Below are positions 17,379 through 23,184 of a stretch of 64,000 nt of DNA, one piece after another. The notes beneath the pieces were generated by a model that saw only the letters and a program-made list of their open reading frames with translations, ran no database searches and was not told the DNA's origin. The first letter of the stretch is position 1; every line of letters starts with the position of its first letter. The position numbers and the translations under genes are program-made. The DNA is from Arthrobacter rhizosphaerae (GTDB lineage Bacteria; Actinomycetota; Actinomycetes; Actinomycetales; Micrococcaceae), in the NCBI RefSeq assembly GCF_023062595.1, contig NZ_JALLAN010000004.1:62001-126000 (forward strand). The letters run 5' to 3'.

Positions 17379-18152
17379 TCAGCCTAGCTCCAGTGCCCAT
17401 TCGTTTTCGTCCGCTTCATCCATCAACAGACTTTGATCGGAGGGGTCCAGGATGGCCGAGAAGACCATCTCTCCGGATTGCACCTCGATCTCGGCTACGC
17501 CATCAGGCTCAGGCAGCCAATCGTTAGAAGCAACGCCTGGGAACGACGTCATCAGGATTGCGTAAGTTTTGGCGTCGGCCAACCCGTGCGCGCCAATCGC
17601 GATGTATACGATACCGCTGTCCATCATGCGGATCTGCACCCAAACCAGCGCGTCCCCGATCTCGAAGCAAAAGGCCTTGCTCATGTTCAAAGAAAGCCAA
17701 GCGCACTTCCGAACCATTTTCTGCATAATCGATTTCGCGGCAAAAGCCTGCTCCGCGTACCAGCGTTTCCAGTCCTTATCCTGGGGCAGGTAGTCGGCAG
17801 TTTTTGCTGGCAGGCTGGCATAAAAGTCCTTGGATGGCGTGTCACTTTGACGCTTTCCCGCCAAACCGAGCCAAAAGGAGCTGTTGCCGCAGACATGCGC
17901 CCATGATGGGTTCGCATCCAGCACCGTAACGCCGCCTCGGAATTCGCCTGCTTTTACTTTCAGCCAACGCCGATCATGGAGAGAAAGAATGGGCTCAGCG
18001 TCGTTCGACTCGACGAGGTCAGGAATCTTTTGGGCCTTGGCCACCAGCGGGTGATCGACGACATCAAGTGATATGTCAATCGTTGGCCTCTTAACGCCCA
18101 AGACCTCCAAGCAATCGAATGTAGGTCGTACGAATCGATACTCAGAGGTCAT
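17379..18152 (-). CDS. hypothetical island protein, 257 aa
   Basis: Not recognised. A soluble alpha/beta protein starting MTSEYRFVRPTFDCLEVLGV, with VKAGEFRGGVTVLDANPSWA, a helical middle containing WYAEQAFAAKSIMQKMVRKC, the strands CFEIGDALVWVQIRMMDSGI, and an acidic tail (LLMDEADENEWALELG). The ATG at 18152 is chosen because it lies 16 bases after the stop of the ribbon-helix-helix gene, with AGAGAG upstream; earlier starts would overlap that gene. It forms a two-gene operon with that gene. The size and order (small DNA-binding protein first, unknown protein second) allow a toxin-antitoxin or defence role, but no catalytic motif supports one. Confidence 0.7.
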   Translation of the reverse strand: MTSEYRFVRPTFDCLEVLGVKRPTIDISLDVVDHPLVAKAQKIPDLVESNDAEPILSLHDRRWLKVKAGEFRGGVTVLDANPSWAHVCGNSSFWLGLAGKRQSDTPSKDFYASLPAKTADYLPQDKDWKRWYAEQAFAAKSIMQKMVRKCAWLSLNMSKAFCFEIGDALVWVQIRMMDSGIVYIAIGAHGLADAKTYAILMTSFPGVASNDWLPEPDGVAEIEVQSGEMVFSAILDPSDQSLLMDEADENEWALELG

Positions 18153-18168
18153 GGGTGCTTTTCTCTCT

Positions 18169-18450
18169 TTACTTCTCTGGAACGCCGCCGAGCTCATCGA
18201 GCTCTTCAGCGGAAAGTCCGGTCATCATTGACACAACGGAGGTGTTAGTTCCGTCCAGTTGGGACATGGTGTCCTTGATCGCTGCGCTCAGCTCGGAGCG
18301 GTGGCTATCTATGTATTCGCGCACTGCTTCGTCTACTACAGCCTTCTTCGTCTTACCGAAGAAGTGTGCTGCGTGCGAAATGAGGCGGTCTGTGTGCTGG
18401 TCTACTTTGATTGGTGTGGCGGTGGTTGTCATGTCGTTTCGTTCACCCAC
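18169..18450 (-). CDS. ribbon-helix-helix DNA-binding protein, antitoxin-like
   Basis: A 93-residue protein. Residues about 8-55 (TTATPIKVDQHTDRLISHAA, then FFGKTKKAVVDEAVREYIDS) fit a CopG/ParD-type ribbon-helix-helix: a short beta strand that reads DNA, then two helices. The C-terminal segment with MMTGLSAEELDELGGVPEK is acidic and amphipathic, as in antitoxins that bind a partner. GTG 18450 and ATG 18432 are both possible starts. It is followed by the unknown gene at 17379-18152 in the same operon and probably autoregulates it. Confidence 0.7.
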   Translation of the reverse strand: MGERNDMTTTATPIKVDQHTDRLISHAAHFFGKTKKAVVDEAVREYIDSHRSELSAAIKDTMSQLDGTNTSVVSMMTGLSAEELDELGGVPEK

Positions 18451-18722
18451 GTCTTTTCTAATGTGGCGTTATTTGCGTATTCGCGGTGATGACTCCATGA
18501 TCCTCGAAGTACCCAAGTACCGCAAGTTCCTTTGCATATCGTTACCATTGTTCCATCCGTCTGTGATCCGGGTCTGAGCACGCACCACCACGTAACCCTT
18601 GATTAGCAGGGCCAGAAGACTCCAAAGGGCAAACGGATGCCCTCGCGGTCGAACTTTAGGTTGCCTCTTCCGGAAGTCATTGACGTCGGACCACAGCAGG
18701 TCTATCACTGGGGAGCGAGCGC

Positions 18723-19190
18723 GTGGTTCGATGGGCAATGACTGAACAATCGTTCCAACCTGCCATGTACGAGTACGGCATCCGAAAAGAAGACGGCGGC
18801 ACCGAAGCAGGCTTTCACACCGAGGCCCAAGCAAAGATCACCGCCGATGATCTTGGCCTAGATCCCAACACCTACTCCATCGAGCGCCGCCCGATCGGCT
18901 TGTGGGGTCAGGAGAGCCGGGTTGACCTGCTAAAGCTGTATACCGTCCCGGAAATTTCCGTCATCCTTAGACACCTCAGTGTCTACACCATCAGGCGCCT
19001 GGCGAGGCAGGGCAAGGTTGATTGGGTCAAGGGCGAACGCAACAGTGTCCTGATGACTGAGGGCCAGATAGCGGCGCTCCTGAAGCACCTGACGCAACCC
19101 ATAAGGCCCACGGAAGTGGATCGACCCCTCCCGAATGGCGTCGACTCTCTGACCAGCGCACGGTCGCGAGCGAGAGCAGGCCACCGCTAG
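18723..19190 (+). CDS. helix-turn-helix protein, excisionase-like
   Basis: A 155-residue protein. Residues about 72-120 (LYTVPEISVILRHLSVYTIR, then RLARQGKVDWVKGERNSVLM) form a winged helix of the MerR/excisionase type, with the wing residues KGERNSVLMTEGQI. The N-terminal part (MYEYGIRKEDGGTEAGFHTE) looks like a small separate alpha/beta unit. The GTG at 18723 has GGGGAG upstream; ATG 18738 is an alternative. Position in an island with an integrase suggests a role in excision or in control of island genes, but it is longer than ordinary excisionases. Confidence 0.6.
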   Translation: MVRWAMTEQSFQPAMYEYGIRKEDGGTEAGFHTEAQAKITADDLGLDPNTYSIERRPIGLWGQESRVDLLKLYTVPEISVILRHLSVYTIRRLARQGKVDWVKGERNSVLMTEGQIAALLKHLTQPIRPTEVDRPLPNGVDSLTSARSRARAGHR

Positions 19191-19264
19191 CCCCTGTTGC
19201 CGTGGCGTGAGACCTCGTAGTGTGATCGGACAAGGCTTAGACACCAGCACAGGGGGCAACAGAG

Positions 19265-19354
19265 ATGTCACTGCACGAAGAAATTGGGCCGGATTTCCCG
19301 CTGCCCGGCCCCCAGCTACTTCAACTGCTGAATGTGGCCATGCCCAGACTGTAA
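19265..19354 (+). CDS. possible small ORF, 29 aa
   Basis: ATG at 19265 to TAA at 19354 encodes MSLHEEIGPDFPLPGPQLLQ and nine more residues. AGGGGGCAAC lies upstream. It is proline- and leucine-rich, matches nothing I recognise and may be chance or a gene fragment. Confidence 0.2.
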   Translation: MSLHEEIGPDFPLPGPQLLQLLNVAMPRL

Positions 19355-19385
19355 TCAGAGTGCATCGTAGCTATTGGGGGATCCT

Positions 19386-19952
19386 TTGAAACGCCTGCTC
19401 ACACCTCTTGTTCTTGTCATGCTCGCCGCCGGCTGTTCCGCTCCAGCCGCCCAGCCACCCGCCCAAACCAGCGAAGCCCCGACGTCCGAAACCACACCGA
19501 CGCCTGTGGTCATGGCTCCAGGGAAGTACACGTTCGAGAATGCCACCGGCGCCACTGGCACACTGGATATCCCTGGTCAGCCGGATCCTGAAATCGAGAA
19601 ACTGCGCGAACTTGCAGGCGCCGCACCCACCACCTATCTGACAGTCCATGTGGACAACCGGAAAGGAACGGTTGGAGTGAATATGTACGCGGTGAGCATC
19701 TTCACCCCAGAGGGCAAGGAACTGAAATACGTCAACGCCGATACCTACATCGACGAGTTGCGCCCCGACGACGCGCCAGCCGAGGTGTACAACCAGTTCA
19801 TCGAGCTCGGAAACAAGCATATGGAGATGGCCAAACCGAAAGCCGTGAAGGACTTCGTTCTCGTCGGCCCCACCGTGCCGGACGTCATCGCGGGGATAAC
19901 GGTCTATCCCACGGGGATGTCCGGGGAGGTCGACGCGCTGCCAGCCAGTTGA
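19386..19952 (+). CDS. island lipoprotein, related to the gene at 1589
   Basis: A 188-residue lipoprotein. The start TTG at 19386 gives MKRLLTPLVLVMLAAGCSAP with lipobox Cys17; GGGGGA lies just upstream, while the TTG at 19374 would overlap that site. After a Pro/Thr linker, the domain GKYTFENATGATGTLDIPGQ, then VDNRKGTVGVNMYAVSIFTP and KDFVLVGPTVPD, matches the chromosomal lipoprotein at 1589-2224 along its length. Role unknown; it should be displayed on the outer membrane face. A copy inside an island and one outside suggests either capture of a host gene or a family spread by such islands. Confidence 0.8.
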   Translation: MKRLLTPLVLVMLAAGCSAPAAQPPAQTSEAPTSETTPTPVVMAPGKYTFENATGATGTLDIPGQPDPEIEKLRELAGAAPTTYLTVHVDNRKGTVGVNMYAVSIFTPEGKELKYVNADTYIDELRPDDAPAEVYNQFIELGNKHMEMAKPKAVKDFVLVGPTVPDVIAGITVYPTGMSGEVDALPAS

Positions 19953-20224
19953 TGGAAAGGACAGGCTCGCTTTTGGGTTGCTCACAAGACGAAGCATTAG
20001 CCGCAAAAGAGGCCGGACCGGTAGACGACTCCTTGCGAAAGGTGGCAATGGTCTACAGGGTCGCCCAAGCGACTCAAGGCAGGCCAACAGCCGCCGTCCA
20101 ACAGGCCTTCGATTTGCCCTACAGAACGGCCGGCTCCTGGATACAAAAGGCCAAGTTCAAGGGATACACCCCTGACCCGCTCTTTGAGGGGCTCCATCTG
20201 ACTCAGCAGGCGCCTGATGCCTAG
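19952..20224 (+). CDS. small helix-turn-helix protein upstream of the integrase
   Basis: A 90-residue protein. The helical part LRKVAMVYRVAQATQGRPTA, then AVQQAFDLPYRTAGSWIQKA (about residues 28-68) has the shape of a DNA-binding helix-turn-helix with a sensing helix ending SWIQKAK. The ATG overlaps the TGA of the lipoprotein by one base, and its own end overlaps the integrase start by eight bases, so the three are translationally coupled. Small DNA-binding proteins in this position often regulate or help the recombinase; that role is inferred. Confidence 0.6.
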   Translation: MERTGSLLGCSQDEALAAKEAGPVDDSLRKVAMVYRVAQATQGRPTAAVQQAFDLPYRTAGSWIQKAKFKGYTPDPLFEGLHLTQQAPDA

Positions 20225-21413
20225 ACCACCGCTGCCCGTCGGGTCCTGGGGGAAGATCAAGCGCACAGAGATAGATAAGGGCCGCTGGGTAGCCAAGGCC
20301 CGAGTAAGGGATCTTGACGGTGTCACGAGGCTTGTGGAGCGCAACGGCCGCAGTGGGGCTGAGGCTGAACCGAACCTCAACGCCCACCTAGCAGAGCGTA
20401 CAGCGCCGTCTGCGGAGGACCTGACCCCGGAGAGCCGGCTGACCGCCCTATGGGAGGCATATGAGGCGCACCTACTCGAAGAGGGTCGCGCAATCCGCAC
20501 CATGGAGCGCTACCGGTACGTCTCCACCTACGTCCTCAAGGGGCTCGGTGGATACAGGATCAGGGAGATCACCACACAGCGCCTGGACGGCTTCGTGAAG
20601 GCCCTCAAAACCAACCATGGCCCATCGGTCGCCACGTCCTCCCGGGTGATCCTGAGCAGCATGTTCGGGCCCGCCGTCCGCTTCGGAGCCGCCAACACCA
20701 ACCCTGTCAGGGATGTCGGCACGATCAAGATGGAATCCAAGGCAGCGAGGGCACTTTCTGCCGATGAGCTCCGCGGCATCCTAGACGCCATGCGCTCGTC
20801 GCAGCTCGTACTGAACCCCGCCAATAGGGTCACCCCACGCCAGACGCTCAGTCAGTACTGCGCCGCTGCAGACCTTACCGACGTGGTCATCATGTATGCT
20901 GCGACCGGCGCCCGCATCTCAGAGGTGCTGGTAATCCGCTGGCGGGACATCGACTTCACGGCCAAGACAGTCACGATCAGCGGGAAGGTCAACCGGGCGC
21001 CTGGTCTGGGCATGATCCGGGAGAGCTTCGCCAAGACGGCCGCCGGCCAACGGGTACTCCCCCTGCCTGCGTTCGCCATCGCCATGCTCATGGGCCGAAG
21101 AGTCGCTGCGTTGGGCAATATGCACGACGTCGTGTTCCCGTCAGCACTGGGCACACTCCGGGATCCTCCGCGGTGCACAAGCAGTAGCGCACCGTCCGGG
21201 CTTGCCTCAAGCTCGACTGGGTCACATCACATACCTTCAGGAAGACACTGGCCACTCTCCTGGACGATCAGGGCATCTCTGCACGCATCGGCGCTGACCA
21301 ACTCGGCCACGCCCAAGATATCTATGACTCAGGATGTGTACATGGGCCGGAAAGCCGTGCACACCGAGGTTGCCGATGTCCTAGATCGGGTTGTCCGAAT
21401 TGCAGGAACTTAG
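20217..21413 (+). pseudogene. int: tyrosine-recombinase integrase, catalytic domain frameshifted
   Basis: The frame is open for 398 codons but is not intact. The N-terminal arm and core-binding domains (GSWGKIKRTEIDKGRWVAKA; LTALWEAYEAHLLEEGRAIR) and box I (ATGARISEVLVIRWRDID, catalytic Arg) are normal. After LGTLRDP (about 21167) the expected catalytic segment is in another frame: LDWVTSHTFRKTLATLLDDQ, with HTFR at 21230-21241, then GADQLGHA. In that frame a TAG at 21185-21187 stands where family members have Trp. The original frame resumes at about 21313 with KISMTQDVYMGRKAVHTEVA, which carries the Tyr nucleophile. The open frame therefore lacks the His-x-x-Arg box and should be inactive. 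Confidence 0.85.
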
Positions 21414-21863
21414 ATGGATGAGCCGCGACTTGAGAGAATACGAACAATTGCGAGTGACTTCCACTTGGCCGCGCAGAGTCCTGACATGGCTCATCATCCT
21501 GGGCTCCACAGCTTTCCACAGGGGTCCTGCCGTTGGGCTTCATTCATGCTGGCTCAGGTACTGTCAGACTTCGGCGAAGAGGGATGGGTTGTTCGCTGCG
21601 GGGAACAAGGACCCGAGTGGCTCTACTCGCACTGTTGGCTTGAGCGCGAGGGCTACATCTTGGATGTCACTGCGGATCAAGTAAAGGGATATGACGGCCT
21701 CCTCCTGCACCTCGGCCCATCCCCATTCGAGTCGGTCTTTCGTCGCCTCCGCTCGATCCATGCCTCTGATATCCACGAGCATCCCCCGATACTCGAGGCT
21801 TATAGGCAGATTGCGCTCGCAATATCAGCGCCCAGGAGCAGCGGCGAAGCCGAGAAGGGCTGA
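21414..21863 (+). CDS. transglutaminase/cysteine-protease-like protein, 149 aa
   Basis: A small protein with a possible Cys-His-Asp triad: FPQGSCRWASFMLAQVL (Cys about 43), LYSHCWLEREGYILDVTADQ (His about 72, Asp about 83). The order and spacing fit the papain/transglutaminase fold, and the LDVTADQ ending is typical of small bacterial members whose role is unknown. No signal peptide, so it acts in the cytoplasm. Its ATG directly follows the integrase stop. It is accessory cargo; activity against host or phage proteins is only a guess. Confidence 0.6.
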   Translation: MDEPRLERIRTIASDFHLAAQSPDMAHHPGLHSFPQGSCRWASFMLAQVLSDFGEEGWVVRCGEQGPEWLYSHCWLEREGYILDVTADQVKGYDGLLLHLGPSPFESVFRRLRSIHASDIHEHPPILEAYRQIALAISAPRSSGEAEKG

Positions 21864-21928
21864 CTTACTCGCCTCTATGGCACCCCAACCCGCAGATGAA
21901 GCGAAGAAGTTTCAGACAGGACGGTCAC

Positions 21929-22192
21929 GTGAACTCAATTGATCCCGGCGGGGATGAGATGCATCCAGAAATCGATCCGCTTCCGGAGCAAGCGCTCTCA
22001 GGGAGTGCGGGCAAAATAATACTGGCAGCGGGGGCAGCGGCTCTCAATGCAGTGATCCCAGGTATTACCGTACCGGTGGCCGTCGGGATGGCTGCGCTCG
22101 ACGGGCTGCGAGAGAAACTCAGCAAACAGCAGGAGGCACGGCTTGCTCAATTGCTTCAGTCCGCTTCGGAGGAGTCAACGTTGGACCCCTAA
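21929..22192 (+). CDS. hypothetical protein with a hydrophobic segment, 87 aa
   Basis: Residues about 25-50 (KIILAAGAAALNAVIPGITV) form a hydrophobic, glycine/alanine-rich stretch, followed by a basic amphipathic helix (LREKLSKQQEARLAQLLQSA). The GTG at 21929 has AGGA seven bases upstream; ATG 21896 is an alternative. It ends five bases before the next gene. The pair looks like the two halves of one protein type in which such a segment precedes an alpha-helical domain. Confidence 0.5.
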   Translation: MNSIDPGGDEMHPEIDPLPEQALSGSAGKIILAAGAAALNAVIPGITVPVAVGMAALDGLREKLSKQQEARLAQLLQSASEESTLDP

Positions 22193-22197
22193 CAGTC

Positions 22198-22689
22198 GTG
22201 CATCAACTCATAGAGCGTGACGACTTTGCTCTTCTCGCTGCGGAGGCGATCGACGCGGCGAGGCGCTCCCGACTCGAGGGTAAGGCTTCCGCCCTTGGAC
22301 GAGTTCTCGGTTCCATCCTTGCCGACGAAGCCCTGCTAGAACCGGAAGCGGTGTGGATCAGGATCATTGGATCAGTTGAACCTCCCCATATACGAATTCT
22401 CCAGTCTCTTCTAGAGCATCGCGCACACTGGGGGTCTGGTAGTGAAACAAAGTACTGGCAGACCGGGCACGGTGTGAAGCTCAGCGAACTTGGGGAAAAT
22501 GTCGGGCTCAATCAGGCCGTTTTACCCCTAGTTCAGGACCTTTCGGGTGCCGGACTTGTTGTAACCTCCGGTATCCAGGGTGTGAACTCCGGGGTGCCAG
22601 ACGTGTATGGGCAGTCCGTCCACGCCACTCCACTTGGTGCAGAGTTGTTCGCCCGTCTTGCGGATGCCGGCGCTACATCACCCAATTAG
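22198..22689 (+). CDS. hypothetical helical protein, 163 aa
   Basis: Not assigned. The N-terminal helices FALLAAEAIDAARRSRLEGK, ALGRVLGSILADEALLEPEA and IGSVEPPHIRILQSLL resemble the C-terminal domain of accessory membrane proteins found in many islands, where they follow a hydrophobic N-terminus. The second half (LSELGENVGLNQAVLPLVQD, then TPLGAELFARLADAG) looks like a winged helix. It starts with GTG without a clear ribosome site and lies in a different frame from 21929-22192, so a split gene or frameshift is possible. Confidence 0.5.
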   Translation: MHQLIERDDFALLAAEAIDAARRSRLEGKASALGRVLGSILADEALLEPEAVWIRIIGSVEPPHIRILQSLLEHRAHWGSGSETKYWQTGHGVKLSELGENVGLNQAVLPLVQDLSGAGLVVTSGIQGVNSGVPDVYGQSVHATPLGAELFARLADAGATSPN

Positions 22690-22724
22690 TTGGGTTTCCG
22701 TTGGATCGGGTACTTAAAACAGAA

Positions 22725-22755
22725 GCAGGTCAGAGGCATTAGGCCTCTGACCTGC
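22725..22755 (-). terminator. perfect hairpin at the island's right end, new terminator for tRNA-Met
   Basis: GCAGGTCAGAGGC and GCCTCTGACCTGC form a 13-pair stem with a five-base loop. Read on the minus strand, TTCTGTTTT follows. It lies nine bases from the tRNA-Met 3' end and can replace the terminator displaced to 17125. Confidence 0.75.
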
Positions 22756-22761
22756 GGAAAC

Positions 22762-22801
22762 TGTAGCGGTGGGGAGGCTCGATCTCCCGACCTCACGATT
22801 A
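22762..22801 (-). repeat. attR, 40 bp within the tRNA-Met 3' end
   Basis: Identical to attL at 17162-17201. The tRNA gene is kept whole on this side, as is usual when an integrase uses a tRNA 3' end. Confidence 0.93.
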
Positions 22802-22837
22802 TGAGTCGTGCGCTCTAACCAACTGAGCTACACCGCC
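22764..22837 (-). tRNA. tRNA-Met (CAT)
   Basis: The cloverleaf can be folded by hand: acceptor GGCGGTG/CACCGCT with a G-U last pair, D arm GCTC...GAGC, anticodon stem CACGA/TCGTG with loop CTCATAA (anticodon CAT), and T stem GGGAG/CTCCC with loop ATCGAGC. The stem-loop context of the elongator type is more likely than initiator. A tRNA-Ile read with lysidine is possible in principle. The CCA end is not encoded. The 3' half is the island integration site. Confidence 0.93.
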
Positions 22838-22898
22838 ACGAATGAGAAAAACCTGCACCAAGCCGGTCAAAACCGCCTTGACACAGGCCCTCATTCAG

Positions 22899-22970
22899 AG
22901 CCCCCCACCGGAATCGATCCGGTGACCTCGTTCTTACCAAGAACGCGCTCTACCACTGAGCTAGGGGGGC
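22899..22970 (-). tRNA. tRNA-Thr (GGT)
   Basis: Acceptor GCCCCCC/GGGGGGC, anticodon stem CGTTC/GAACG with loop TTGGTAA (anticodon GGT), and T arm ACCGG/CCGGT with loop ATCGATT. The discriminator base is T and CCA is not encoded. It is 61 bases upstream of tRNA-Met on the same strand, so the two are probably transcribed together. Confidence 0.93.
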
Positions 22971-22981
22971 AACGAGTAAAT

Positions 22982-23010
22982 ACTCTACCGGACATTCTTC
23001 CCACCAACAA
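22982..23010 (-). promoter_or_regulatory. candidate promoter of the tRNA-Thr/tRNA-Met pair
   Basis: On the minus strand TTGTTG (23010-23005) and TAGAGT (22987-22982) are 17 bases apart, and the -10 ends 12 bases before the tRNA-Thr 5' end. Confidence 0.5.
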
Positions 23011-23135
23011 ATCGAGGAAGGGAAGCCACGAAAGGCCGGGATTCAGCCGATCCCGCGGCGTTTTTATGGGCCCGGAACCCGCCCAGACAGCGGATTGCCC
23101 AGCACTAAAACGAGGTGACTTCCGGCACTTAAAAG

Positions 23136-23167
23136 GAACGGGCCGGCCTGTAAAGGCCGGCCCGTTC
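23136..23167 (-). terminator. terminator of the DEAD-box helicase gene
   Basis: A perfect 14-pair stem (GAACGGGCCGGCCT with its complement) and a four-base loop. TTTT follows on the minus strand. It lies 18 bases past the helicase stop. Confidence 0.85.
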
Positions 23168-23184
23168 TCAGGGACTAGCTGGGC

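Larger units (their letters stand above)
17162..22801. mobile_element. genomic island integrated in tRNA-Met(CAT)
   Basis: The segment between the two 40 bp direct repeats, with an offset of 5,600 bases. It carries a tyrosine recombinase, excisionase-like and other helix-turn-helix proteins and accessory genes of unknown role. There are no replication, transfer or capsid genes, so it is a small integrative element or the residue of a larger one. The integrase is disrupted, so the island is probably fixed in place. Confidence 0.9.

Noticed and set aside
18469..18834. 121-codon minus-strand frame between the RHH gene and the excisionase-like gene
   Set aside because: Overlaps the better-supported plus-strand gene at 18723 and its composition gives no sign of a real protein.
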